64,000 nucleotides of DNA from Loripinus fragilis (taxonomy: Eukaryota; Mollusca; Bivalvia; Lucinida; Lucinidae): contig OZ026524.1 in the NCBI GenBank assembly GCA_964019695.1, positions 20,453,509-20,517,508 of the forward strand, read 5' to 3'. The stretch's first letter is position 1; the number at the start of each line of letters is the position of its first letter. A program made the translations under genes and the position numbers. The notes below the pieces were generated by a model that saw only the letters and a program-made list of their open reading frames with translations, had not been told where the DNA came from and ran no database searches. Of this stretch, positions 11,931-22,825 are shown in pieces.

Positions 11931-12185
11931 GTAGAAGAACTATTACTCTGCCTAAGATATTTCTATCCTTCCAACAACAAAATGGAGAAACATCTTATTT
12001 TCTTAATTTGGAGGAAAAAAGCAAGTTCTAATTTCACTTACATCTGGTATATACCTCATGTTCTGTTTTTAACGGCCATCTCAAGAGCATTACATTTTTA
12101 TGAGGGAATCTGGCTGCAATATATTGTTTTAGGTTCTTTTAAACGTATTTTGATTACCTTTTCAGCCCTCTCAACAGTGTTTTAG

Positions 12186-12385
12186 TTGAATGGCACTAGT
12201 ACTGGGCACGTTCATGTTATGATTAGAGGTGGTGGAGGCTATGCTGTAGTGCTTACAGCCAAACATCACTATGTTTTGTCCTTGAGCAAGACATTTATCG
12301 GCTACATGATACTTATTCAACCCAGGAAGACAAGAAACCGTCCAGACATGACTGAAAAATTGTTAAATAGGACGTAAATAAACAT
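12186..12385 (+). mobile_element. Diverged SINE-like element in the left arm
   Basis: The 3' half carries the SINE module CTTGAGCAAGACA, TTCAACCCAGGAAGAC, GACATGACTGAAAAATTGTT and GGACGTAAATAAAC, shared with the family 1 SINEs elsewhere in the window. The 5' half is not a clear tRNA head. The 63-codon frame here is not a gene. A diverged copy of its 5' half is in the spacer near 13880-13945. Confidence 0.65.
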
Positions 12386-13226
12386 AAAAAAACGAAAATA
12401 TAATACATATCAAGATTTTTATCAAAACTAAAATATTATTTTTCCAGAATGAAAAATACTTCTTTAAAAAGCGAAATTAGTTACTTTACATATGAAAGTT
12501 ATTTTCTTCAAAAATAAATACTTTTTATTTTGACAATGAAAAACAACAAAATCGTTTGTTTGAAACGAACTGCCATATGATAAAAACATGCAAAATTAAA
12601 TTGCATGCAAAGAGTTAACCCTTTAAGCCAAGACTGTTTAAGTATTTTACACCAGGGAAAGGGGCAAATACTGTAAAGCTTCTGCACTGGCTGGAGTGGA
12701 CAGCGCACAGACATGGAACAGGCTGCTTCTAGTAGGTGCGCTTGAATATTAACGCAATATGTTTGTTTATCTTCGAAAAAGCTATCATTTGCCAAGTTGG
12801 GCACATGATATATGGTAAGTGTGATTACAGAATGGCTATAAAGGTTGTTTTCCCATAGTGCAGCTCTTTCTTTACACTTCTTTCGTATAATTTAGATCAA
12901 GTTGAGACATGTTTTGCTAAATATACCAATTACAACACTTTCTCACCTATAAAAGTAATATATTTTTTCAATACTTGAATCCAAAGCAGACGAATTTTCT
13001 TTCTATACAGGTAAATCTTTGGTACCCTGTTCTCTAACGTCGCACAGGTATTATCATAAAAGATGGGGTATCAAAGTCAAAGAAACAGTTTCGCTTTCCC
13101 CTATTGAATATAACATTTAACAGAAAAAATAGTTTTTTTTTCTTGGATCAGACAGCTTTAGAATGTGTAAAATAGATTTGCCTGCAAAATTTTGTTAATT
13201 TTATACAATAAACGTGTTGCTTGAAC

Positions 13227-13378
13227 TCTTAGCGTCGCCTGCTGATAATGTTTGCAAACAGTTTGGATCCAGATCAGACTGAACAGAATGTCAAGCCTGA
13301 TCTAGACCCGAACTGTTTGACACTTGAAAAAACATCAGCAGAAGACAAAAAGGCTTGAAACATTTCCTAGGGGTAATC
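13227..13378. mobile_element. GATCAG/GTTTGGATCC hairpin MITE in the left arm
   Basis: It holds CAAACAGTTTGGATCCAGAT followed by an imperfect inverted copy (GATCTAGACCCGAACTGTTTG). The same family is at 53676-53884, 59856-60064 and 60154-60368. The mirror is at 14272-14423. Confidence 0.75.
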
Positions 13379-13411
13379 GTTTAAGTGGGGGAATCCCAAT
13401 ATTCTAAAAAT

Positions 13412-13730
13412 AAAACATTTGTAAAAAGAGAATTTTCATTTGTGAAAAAACTAATTTTCATTTGTAAAAAAAGTATTTTCGTTTGTAAAAAAGCATTTTT
13501 ATTTGTAAAAAAAGAATTTTTATTTGTGAAAAAACTAATTTTTATTTGTAAAAAAAGTATTTTCATTTGTGAAAAATTAATTTTTATTTGTAAAAAAAGT
13601 ATTTTCGTTTGTAAAAAAGTATTTTTATTTGTAAAAAAAGAATTTTTATTTGTGAAAAAACTAATTTTTATTTGTAAAAAAAAAGTATTTTCGTTTGTAA
13701 AAAAGTATTTTCATTTGTGAAAAAGCTATT
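13412..13730. repeat. AT-rich tandem repeat at the inner end of the left arm
   Basis: About eleven units of 25-29 bp alternate TTTGTAAAAAAGTATTTT and TTTGTGAAAAAACTAATTTT. The left run extends past the arm end (13556) into the spacer, whereas the right-arm run (14094-14238) is shorter. The array is therefore asymmetric. The 111-codon frame across it is a low-complexity chance frame. Confidence 0.9.
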
Positions 13731-14093
13731 TCAAGCATATCCGGAGTATATCTCCTATATTATATGTATTATATTTAATGGATACCACAAGATGAAATGG
13801 ATTGGTTTGACCATAGTTATGTGACAGAATCGAGCTTCTACCCCATCTACTACTAAAAACATCATTTTAAAAGGGTTATAAGCATCAGAGCATAGCCACC
13901 ACCACCTCTGGTCATAAAATGAACATGTCCTCCCAATTTTGTGTTGTCAGAAAGATCGCATTTTAGCCAGAGATATAGTTCTTCTGCACATATAATGGTT
14001 ATAATATGGATGAGGTTTAGCCAAACAATCTGCTACAGTGTTTCAACATTTATAACATAACTGCACTTTAATCAACGAACGTCGGTTATATTG
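13557..14093. other. Spacer of the giant inverted repeat
   Basis: It begins with the rest of the 28-bp repeat array (to about 13730), then has about 360 bp without an exact partner. Within these, 13865-13945 (GCATAGCCACCACCACCTCT, ATGAACATGTCC) and 13975-14050 (ATAGTTCTTCTGCACA, AATATGGATGAGGTTTAGCC) are diverged matches of arm DNA at about 15405-15440 and 15705-15790. The spacer thus looks like an older relative of the arm. Confidence 0.8.
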
Positions 14094-15264
14094 TTTTTTT
14101 ACAAATAAAAATTAGTTTTTTCACAAATAAAAATTCTTTTTTTACAAATAAAAATGCTTTTTTACAAACGAAAATACTTTTTTTACAAATGAAAATTAGT
14201 TTTTTCACAAATGAAAATTCTCTTTTTACAAATGTTTTATTTTTAGAATATTGGGATTCCCCCACTTAAACGATTACCCCTAGGAAATGTTTCAAGCCTT
14301 TTTGTCTTCTGCTGATGTTTTTTCAAGTGTCAAACAGTTCGGGTCTAGATCAGGCTTGACATTCTGTTCAGTCTGATCTGGATCCAAACTGTTTGCAAAC
14401 ATTATCAGCAGGCGACGCTAAGAGTTCAAGCAACACGTTTATTGTATAAAATTAACAAAATTTTGCAGGCAAATCTATTTTACACATTCTAAAGCTGTCT
14501 GATCCAAGAAAAAAAAACTATTTTTTCTGTTAAATGTTATATTCAATAGGGGAAAGCGAAACTGTTTCTTTGACTTTGATACCCCATCTTTTATGATAAT
14601 ACCTGTGCGACGTTAGAGAACAGGGTACCAAAGATTTACCTGTATAGAAAGAAAATTCGTCTGCTTTGGATTCAAGTATTGAAAAAATATATTACTTTTA
14701 TAGGTGAGAAAGTGTTGTAATTGGTATATTTAGCAAAACATGTCTCAACTTGATCTAAATTATACGAAAGAAGTGTAAAGAAAGAGCTGCACTATGGGAA
14801 AACAACCTTTATAGCCATTCTGTAATCACACTTACCATATATCATGTGCCCAACTTGGCAAATGATAGCTTTTTCGAAGATAAACAAACATATTGCGTTA
14901 ATATTCAAGCGCACCTACTAGAAGCAGCCTGTTCCATGTCTGTGCGCTGTCCACTCCAGCCAGTGCAGAAGCTTTACAGTATTTGCCCCTTTCCCTGGTG
15001 TAAAATACTTAAACAGTCTTGGCTTAAAGGGTTAACTCTTTGCATGCAATTTAATTTTGCATGTTTTTATCATATGGCAGTTCGTTTCAAACAAACGATT
15101 TTGTTGTTTTTCATTGTCAAAATAAAAAGTATTTATTTTTGAAGAAAATAACTTTCATATGTAAAGTAACTAATTTCGCTTTTTAAAGAAGTATTTTTCA
15201 TTCTGGAAAAATAATATTTTAGTTTTGATAAAAATCTTGATATGTATTATATTTTCGTTTTTTT

Positions 15265-15464
15265 ATGTTTATTTACGTCCTATTTAACAATTTTTCAGTC
15301 ATGTCTGGACGGTTTCTTGTCTTCCTGGGTTGAATAAGTATCATGTAGCCGATAAATGTCTTGCTCAAGGACAAAACATAGTGATGTTTGGCTGTAAGCA
15401 CTACAGCATAGCCTCCACCACCTCTAATCATAACATGAACGTGCCCAGTACTAGTGCCATTCAA
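15265..15464 (-). mobile_element. Diverged SINE-like element in the right arm
   Basis: Mirror copy of 12186-12385. Confidence 0.65.
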
Positions 15465-17175
15465 CTAAAACACTGTTGAGAGGGCTGAAAAGGTAATCAA
15501 AATACGTTTAAAAGAACCTAAAACAATATATTGCAGCCAGATTCCCTCATAAAAATGTAATGCTCTTGAGATGGCCGTTAAAAACAGAACATGAGGTATA
15601 TACCAGATGTAAGTGAAATTAGAACTTGCTTTTTTCCTCCAAATTAAGAAAATAAGATGTTTCTCCATTTTGTTGTTGGAAGGATAGAAATATCTTAGGC
15701 AGAGTAATAGTTCTTCTACATCATATATCATCACATAATGCTTCCAATATGGATGAAGTTTCATCAACATATCTGCACAGCAACTGTTTTCAAATTTTAG
15801 AGAGGACATTGAATTGCAATTAAAATGATCAATGGGACATAACCCAAAATGTACAAACCAGGGTTATAGATCTTGTGCATGACCAGTTGACTCGCGCGCC
15901 TATAAAATGTATTGAGTTTCACCAAAGTATCGTTGAACGATTTTCAAATTATAGACAAGACGCAAAATTGCGTTTAAACTGATCAAAGGGAAATAACTCG
16001 AAAAAAAGATACAAGTCAGAGTTATAATTCTTTTGCATGACATGTCTTCTCATAATTCTTTACAAATTATCAAATTTCATCAAATATCTTCTGTGTAGAC
16101 ATAGAATTGTATTAAAATAATCAAAGGGGTATAAATCTAAAATATATAAGCCAGAAATATGTTTCTTATGCATGACACATGGTCTCATCGTTGTTTACAA
16201 GTATACAAAGTTTTTTTCAAATGGCTTTAACGATTTTTAACTTATAGAGCGCACAACATGAAATTCCATTTACTAATGTTCCAATGAGAATAACTGAATA
16301 AATTTACAGGCCAGAATTATGGATCTTCTGGACTTCATTCTTATGTTAATGGCCCTTTCAACAGTATGCAGTGACTTTTTTCTTTCAATGTGGTTTTATG
16401 ACCATTTCAACAGTTTTTTCAGTTACATTGGGAAAGTGATGTATGCATAATATTTGACTAAAAGATTGAGATGGTCTGAATGCATTCTATGACCTCTCAT
16501 CATTATTTCGGATATACATGTTCCCAATCTGATACCAAGAGTTAAGCTATTCAAGGTGTTTTTGTTGTGTTAAATAATCAGTATGATTTTGTGATGTGTG
16601 ATGGCCAGACTAGCGATTTCTTGGGGGTGGGGGATATTTTGTAACAAAAACATGATATATCGAAAAGAATCTTACTGCGCATTAAAATCGTGAGTGTCAT
16701 AACTAATTAAAACGCACATATTCGTATTTTCTTTTCGAGAGCTCGTGTTCTTGTTACATTATTGCAAGCTAAATAAGACATCAACAAAAATATAAGATAT
16801 CATTAATTCAATTTTGCATATATACAATTTACATGTAACTTTTGTAAGCATATATACGACAATAAAATACAGGTTAAATTGATCATCATTCTAACTCATT
16901 TAAGCCAAAATAGAATTTCATACTCTTCACATTTTTGGACTAGTCCGTTTTCATTTTATGGGTTTTCCAGTAGGTAGTTTTAATTTTATCCAAATATTAA
17001 TAGAACCTTCTGAAAGCAACCATATGAGACCCTGATCAGACGCCACTTTCTGTAGTGTCTGATTTGAGTCTGCACTGTTTGTCTATGTCCGCCAAAAGAA
17101 CGCAATGCTTATATGGGTTAAAACATATGAAAAACAGACATATGTTTGTAAATGCTGATATATTGTAACTCTTTC

Positions 17176-17916
17176 TCAATGGTTCATAAAGTCATTGGGG
17201 TTGCAGTTTGAACATGCCAGAGCCCCTATTTGATTCTGATGAGATTCCTCACAGAAATTTACATTGTCCAGTTCACCGTTCAAAAGTTCTTCTACTAACA
17301 GCATAGCTGATTTTAGTTTCTCCCACTGTAGAAACGTTAGGGCTATGCCAGCTTTCGTTGGGGTTAGTGTCTCCTGGCCCTCTGGAACAAACCAGCGTCT
17401 GATGTTTACCAGGGGATATCCACTTTTCACAGAAACGTGATAATTTCCCCCCAAGTGTATAAACAAGTCCACCGGTTTAGAATCCTGGTATTGGCCAATA
17501 GCACTGTCAACATTTTCTAAGAAACAATATTGAAGTTTCTTCCACTTTTCAAGATTTAAAGCGATCCCCTTTTTAGTTGGAAATAATGTCCCATCGTCTC
17601 TTCTGTCATACCTTCTTACATGTATGAACATTTGCCCCTTAAACAATTTACCAACAACATAACACTGATTCCCGAGATCTATTTGGCACAATTGTTCTTG
17701 TTGGTCTCCTTTTCGGCCACTAACAGTTTTCATCCAGTGTTCTGACCAGTCATTAGCAGGCATGTTCTCCGAACAGTTGTTACTAGTGTCTATCACAAGA
17801 CGACCAGGCTGGTCGTATCCATCGCTGGCGTTTTCATCAACGTCTGCTATTTTTCTTTTATTATTCTGCGCGAGCGGCAGTCTAAGAAGTGTGGCACAGC
17901 TACCCTTTCTATCCAT
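17176..17916 (-). CDS. Protein with two tandem PC4/p15-like domains (right-arm copy)
   Basis: This gene encodes the same 246-residue protein as 9734-10474, without a residue difference. The two copies point towards the centre of the inverted repeat, so they are convergent and 6.7 kb apart stop to stop. The nearest arm mismatch (17167) lies 9 bp beyond the stop codon. Intact reading frames in both arms mean either very recent duplication, continuing conversion between arms, or that the copies are one molecule misassembled twice. Function is unknown beyond the inferred nucleic-acid binding of PC4-like units. Confidence 0.78.
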   Translation of the reverse strand: MDRKGSCATLLRLPLAQNNKRKIADVDENASDGYDQPGRLVIDTSNNCSENMPANDWSEHWMKTVSGRKGDQQEQLCQIDLGNQCYVVGKLFKGQMFIHVRRYDRRDDGTLFPTKKGIALNLEKWKKLQYCFLENVDSAIGQYQDSKPVDLFIHLGGNYHVSVKSGYPLVNIRRWFVPEGQETLTPTKAGIALTFLQWEKLKSAMLLVEELLNGELDNVNFCEESHQNQIGALACSNCNPNDFMNH

Positions 17917-19741
17917 AATAAAGTGGATAATTTTTCGTAGTCTTTACAGTTGCTTTACTGAAATTAGTATGAAAGCGTTTTCATTTGCTTTATATTTGTA
18001 AAAAAACGGATATCCTACGTCATGCTTAGATCTTTTGTCTTTTGGCGGCCATTTTGATGAGTCATTCTATATTTAGTAACAAAACAGCCATATCATGTTA
18101 CTTGAGAGCCATATTATTGACACAAGACATTTTTTTTTCAATTGAAATATTGCACAACGATATAAATAAACTTTCAATACAATAGTTGGCAGTATTTCAA
18201 ACCCGATAACAAAAACGTGTATGCGCATGTACCTAGTGGGGACTAGTTTTCTGACTAGTCTTTATCTACATACATTTTTTGTGTATGCCAGCAGCGAAGG
18301 GTCTGAGGGCGATAGCGCATTTGCGTAGGCTCGTCTAAGCATTTCTGGGACCAGATCATGAAAGAACCACGGTACTTATGGCGTATCCGTATAGTCATGC
18401 TACGCCAAGCTATCTAGTGGGGCTATAGGTCTGACTGTTTGACTGAGTCTTTATCTACATCCATACTTTGTGTCAGCGAGCAGCGAAGGTTTTTGTACAA
18501 ACTCTTATTAAAATGCAGTCTGACCAACATAATCTGCCAAATATACACATGCATCACCACCCCAATACAACTCAAATATTGTTGAAAGAGTCATAAACCA
18601 TTACCATGCACTGTCACCACATGAAGTTTGACCCTATTGATTCTATTATTTATCATGACATCTGAGACGTTAAAGTTCATTCAAGTTTACTAGCTTTCAA
18701 CAACAATGACAATACAGTATTACAGCAAGAAAACCTGCATAGGTGTTTTGGACCGATAAAAGGCTCAAACCAGCCTGCTGAATTCACATGACTTTAATTA
18801 CACAAGACAAACCTGTCCAGAGCTTTAATACTATCTCAGTAGCGAATAGCCAAGGTGCTAAAATTCACAGGCTGATATGCGCCTTTATTCTTCATTCTTT
18901 GCACTGGCATTAGGTTCGATTTCTTGTGGCGAAGTTCATTTTAAACCATGATAAAAAAAAGCATGCAAATACAGCGGGTCACTCTCTTTTATACATAGGG
19001 TTTAGATGTAACCCGCTCTGCTAGCGTGCAATATGGTTAAGGGGGCTTAAAATGGTTCTTTAGTGTAAAATAATATTTAGCCTGATCAGAGTCCCCACTG
19101 TCAAAACATGAAGCTTTTCGATAAAAATACAATCTCGTTGATTGCATCAATTATCATGACATCCGAGACAAGGTTAAAATGAGTTAAAGTTCATTCAGGT
19201 GTACAGTATTTCAACAACAATGACAGCAGTGTAGCAAGAAAACCGTCTCGGGTGTTTCGGACTGATTAAAGACTCAAACCAGCCTGCTGAATATAACACA
19301 TGGTTTACATTAAAAAGAGAAACCATAGGTATTATACTATCTAAGTAGCAAACGATCAAGGTGCTAAAATTCGCAAGCTGATCAGCGCCTTTATTCTTAA
19401 TTCTTTGCAATGACATTAAACTGGATTTTTTGTGACGATGATCATATATATGATACTTATAAATCATAAAATCTGATCAGTTGCGCTACTGATATTAATT
19501 GTTTTTTTCAATCTCGCACAAAGTTGTGAAATCGGTGGCCATCTTAGATCTATTGTTTTACCGTCTGACGCAATGTGGTGCAATAACAGGAACCGGATGT
19601 CATCGTGGACACCATATCTCAGGCCTAACAGGATGTTGTGCAATCGTTTACATGGGGGCCGCCATCTTGGAACAGGGAACAGGCATTAGCCATCAGCTAG
19701 ACTAAAAACAATCGCTCTACACTACTACTACGTACTATCAG

Positions 19742-19751
19742 ATTTTAGCAT
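19742..19751. repeat. Candidate target-site duplication, right
   Basis: ATTTTAGCAT, identical to 7904-7913. Confidence 0.5.
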
Positions 19752-20345
19752 TGGTGGTACTTTCAGATTTTGGTTTCAGTACTATTTGGTATTATCTGGT
19801 ACTTTCAGTTTTTTGCATCGGTACTATTTGGTATTTTGTGGTACTTACAAATTTTGGTATTGGTACTATTTGGTATTATATGGTACTTTCAGATTTTGGT
19901 TTGGGCACTATTTGGTATTTGGTGGTACTTTCTGATTTTGGTATTTATACTATTTGGTATTTTATGGTACTTTCAGATTTGGTATTGGTACTATTCGGTA
20001 TTTTCTGATTATAGTATTGGTACCATTTGGTATTTTGTGGTACTTTCAGATTTTGGTATTGGTACTATTTGGTATTTTATGGTACTTTCAGATTTTGGTA
20101 TTGGTACTTTTTGGTATTTTATGTTGTTGTTTTTCCAGATTTTTGTAATGGTACTATTTGGTATTTTGTGGTACTTTCTGATTTTGGCATTGGTACTATC
20201 TGAAATTTTGTGGTACTCACATATTTTGGCAGTTTTTGGTATTTTATGTTACTTTCAGATTTTTAGTAGGCAATGGTACTATATGGTATTTTATGGTACT
20301 TTCAGGTTTTGGTACTGGTACATTTTGGTACTTTATGGTACTTTT
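19752..20345. repeat. 42-bp minisatellite
   Basis: About 14 imperfect units of roughly 42 bp are built from TGGTACTTTCAGATTTTGGT and ATTGGTACTATTTGGTATTT. The unit length is a multiple of three, so three long overlapping frames (up to 193 codons) stay open. They are repeat artefacts with a W/Y/F/G/L-only composition. The array starts directly at the candidate right target duplication of the giant inverted repeat. Confidence 0.9.
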
Positions 20346-20745
20346 CCGTGAAAACTATACATTGGCTAGAAAAGAAATGGAATTATCTGTTACTTTTTAG
20401 AACTTCTAAATTGAAGAATTGGGATTTTGTGGAAATATTTGGGACTCTTGTCAATACAAAATTGAGATTTTCTGGGATTAAATGGTATTTTAATAAATGA
20501 ACAGGATGGGATTATTTGGGATTCAGTGGGACCTGATCAAATGGGACTTTTTGGGATTAAATGGTATTTTCAGTACCAGAAAAAACCATAAAATCCCATA
20601 TGCCATTTAACATTCCATTTAATACCAAATAATCCCAATGTTGGGATTTATTGGGATTAAGTGGTTATCCCAGAAAGTACCATTAAAGTGAGTTCCAGAA
20701 AGTTCTAGAACAGTACCAATAAATCCCACTTCATTATCGCAAGGG
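20346..20745. repeat. GGGATT/AATCCC word repeat, copy 2
   Basis: It has the same word vocabulary as 5770-6238 (GGGATTAAATGG, AATAATCCCAA, GTTCTAGAA, TGGTATTTT). The end near 20740 (TCGCAAGGGAGTTGAGC) resembles the reverse complement of the start of copy 1 (GCCGAGCCCTCGC), so the copies are probably inverted to each other. Confidence 0.6.
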
Positions 20746-20804
20746 AGTTGAGCATAATTTTTTTTTCTATATAATCTCGTGGCCAGTACTGTCAGCAATA
20801 TACA

Positions 20805-21175
20805 GCTTTGTGGGTGAGAAATGTCATTTGACCATAGAAAATGTCTTATATCTTGGCCATATTATTACAAAGGAAGGGCTACAGGTGGACCCACCCAACA
20901 CTGTTGTATACACACCTTCCCAGGACCAAACACACAGCAAGATGTTGCTAGCTTCCTGTGTCTCCGAAATTACTACAAAAGATTTGTTTAAAACTTTTCA
21001 AAAATTGCTAGTCATGTCTAACACAAAGCCCCTAATAAGACGCTTTTTCATAACCAAAAAAGGGCCATATATTGTTTACCTCTCTCCATGAAAACATTTG
21101 TGGTACTCATTGAGATGCTTCAAATGAGTACCTGCTACATGTTGTTGTTTTTTATGACCAACAAAAATAGTCATT
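20805..21175 (+). pseudogene. Ty3/gypsy-type reverse transcriptase relic
   Basis: A frame from about 20808 reads GEKCHLTIENVLYLGHIITK then EGLQVDP, the end of the reverse transcriptase domain of Ty3/gypsy pol (K-C-x-F, V-x-YLGH, G-x-x-x-DP). After a frame change, about 20958-20995, it reads LRNYYKRFV, matching the conserved YYRRFI that follows. Later in-frame stops and shifts break it. It is a 370-bp relic, not an active element, and no LTRs were recognised. Confidence 0.85.
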
Positions 21176-21303
21176 TTTGGATACCCTCTTTCATTTTTGG
21201 ATACCCTCTTAGGCCAAATGAAAAAATAACTGTGTTTAGGGTAACCCGTCGCTACCTAAATTTACTGGTGAAACCTAGTATTTTTTTCAGGTTTTCTGGG
21301 AAA

Positions 21304-21366
21304 AATATAATTTCATGCATTTTGAAAGGCGAAATGCCTTTCAAAATGCATAAAATTATATATTTT
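21304..21366. repeat. Hairpin (inverted repeat)
   Basis: GCATTTTGAAAGGC and GCCTTTCAAAATGC are separated by a few bases, with flanking partial pairing of TATAATTTCAT and ATAAAATTATAT. It is likely the core of a MITE. Confidence 0.7.
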
Positions 21367-21639
21367 TCCAGAAAAAAACAACATAAAAAAACATGTGTGT
21401 CTTACCGTTCCTCAAATTTTCAGACCCATTACCCGAAACACACATATTTTTTTATTTGGCCTTATCAAGCACTGTGAATAATCAGAAGCATATGTCCTAC
21501 CTGAATAACAAGAATCCTAATGAAGTCACAGCAACTCTTCTGACATCATCATTAACATCACTCACCTGGAAAAAATCGAAGAATCTGGATGAGGACAGGT
21601 CCCAAGGTTATAAAACTTTTTTCGTGCTCCACTCAACTA

Positions 21640-21800
21640 AGCATGAAATTTCAACTGCTCATAAAAACTAAAATGGTGAAAAATTAAGATTGTTCTTGCT
21701 CTAAACTCTCAGATGTTGTTTTTATCCAGCTAATAAATGTTAGATGCCAACAATTGTTGGCATTTTAACATTTATCAGAAGGATCAATTTTTGGCTCAGC
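21640..21800. mobile_element. MITE ending in AACATTTAT, copy 2
   Basis: It shares TTTCAACTGCTCATAAAAAC, CTCAGATGTTG and a GCCAACAATTGTTGGC centre with the copies at 5607 and 28140. 21800-22340 holds no supported feature. Confidence 0.7.
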
Positions 21801-22353
21801 TGAATTGAGCATGAAAAGTTTTATAAACACGGGGCCTGTGATTAAAAGAGGTCATATACAACCATGAAAATACCAGATTAGCAAATTAGTAGTTCATGAA
21901 ATCAAATTTGGTGATAGAGCATAATTTGCCATGTACATGTAGTGAGAGGCATTTTAATTACAACTGACAGCTTGACAAGTTATAAAGAGCAAAAGACAAT
22001 GGACATCATATTTAATAAGTGTAAATTTCACATTTTTTCAGTAACATGGTGCTGGTACAAATTGGAATTGCTCCAATGCGTATCAACACAATATGTCTTT
22101 TCAAGGACTGAGAATTTTTCACCATAAACTTTTTTCTCACATTTTATTCAACTAAGGTCATTGTTTCTGTGAAATCAGCATATAGAAATTGACATGTTTT
22201 GATTAGTTTGGCACACCTGGATGGCAATAATTTTGTTTTGTGCTTTAGGTTTCAGAAGTATAAAATGCTACTGTCGTGCCAACCAAAAGTGACAGTGACT
22301 TAATATTTTGTTAAGAAACCATTAACTTGTACACTCCACTTGAGCTAAAGCAA

Positions 22354-22420
22354 ATCGATAGATCACTTGTGTATTAATCCTATCCTATGGATAGGATTAA
22401 TACACAAGTGATCTATTGAT
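22354..22420. repeat. Near-perfect 67-bp palindrome
   Basis: ATCGATAGATCACTTGTGTA continues TTAATCCTATCC, and its complement follows at once, with one mismatch near the outer end. It is probably the core of a hairpin MITE. The long arms could extrude a cruciform. Confidence 0.85.
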
Positions 22421-22585
22421 AAGTCCCTGATAACTTTGTAAACAAAACATGACGTCACTGTCACTCTTGGCTGGCACTACAGTAGATTGTTACTTGAGTG
22501 CTTGTCATTTTCAAATTTTATGTACACAATGTGTTTATTAGGTCGACTATGGTACCAAAAGAAAACTGCAGTAAAGCATAAGAAA

Positions 22586-22825
22586 TGAGCCGCAACATGT
22601 GATTTCCAACAATGTGGCATTTTGACAATGTACACTCTGACAAGCCTGTGCAGCCTTCTTTTAACTTCTAGACATTCCAAATGATGTCTGGTCAGTAGTT
22701 TAACACTCATAGAATATTCAACCGACTAGCAAAGGCTCTGATCAGACTGAGCGTATGCGCAGGCTGATCTGAGGCTTTGCTGGTCGCACATATCACATTG
22801 TTGGAAATCTCATGTCGCAGCTCAA
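22586..22825. mobile_element. Hairpin MITE, GATTTCCAACAATGTGG family, copy 1
   Basis: The ends are inverted (GAGCCGCAACATGTGATTTC and GAAATCTCATGTCGCAGCTC). The centre is an imperfect palindrome, AGCAAAGGCTCTGATCAGAC against GATCTGAGGCTTTGCT. Copies are at 48130-48350 and 52771-53008. Confidence 0.8.

Larger units (their letters stand above)
7924..13556 (+). repeat. Left arm of the giant inverted repeat
   Basis: The 5,633-bp arm contains, from outside in: YY1-like AAGATGGCGGCC near 7982, a diverged tandem pair (8182-8590 and 8690-9060), two copies of a CTTCGCTGCT..TAGATAAAGACT repeat (9155-9240, 9345-9420), the PC4-domain gene, a hairpin MITE stub near 10530-10640, a ~150-bp degenerate repeat (11330-11930), a SINE-like segment, a hairpin MITE and the start of a 28-bp tandem repeat. 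Confidence 0.95.
14094..19726 (-). repeat. Right arm of the giant inverted repeat
   Basis: Reverse complement of 7924-13556 with the same content in mirror order. The homopolymer tracts I checked match in length (9 A/T at 9512 and its partner; 9 at 13133 and its partner). Differences seen: 16817, 17012, 17013 and 17167 against 10833, 10638, 10637 and 10483. Confidence 0.95.
7914..19741. mobile_element. 11.8-kb giant inverted repeat carrying two copies of a PC4-domain gene
   Basis: The left arm 7924-13556 and the right arm 14094-19726 are reverse complements: each left position and its partner sum to 27650 over the whole 5,633 bp, so there is no net indel. I found only four mismatches, all between 10483 and 10833. 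The spacer 13557-14093 is not palindromic. The outermost bases (CAGTACTACGAGTAG left, CTGATAGTACGTAGTAG right read inward) are similar but not identical. A 10-bp direct repeat flanks the structure. Long TIRs, a 9-11-bp duplication and a carried gene would fit a foldback/MULE-type transposon, but no transposase is visible. Alternatives are a recent inverted duplication or an assembly fold-back. Confidence 0.8.

Noticed and set aside
13385..13720. 111-codon frame at the palindrome centre (FVKK/FICK repeats)
   Set aside because: It is a translation of the 28-bp AT-rich tandem array. The opposite strand is equally open and the array differs between arms.
19770..20351. 193-codon open frame in the 42-bp minisatellite
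   Set aside because: The frame is open only because the unit length is a multiple of three. Overlapping frames are also open, and composition is limited to a few residues.
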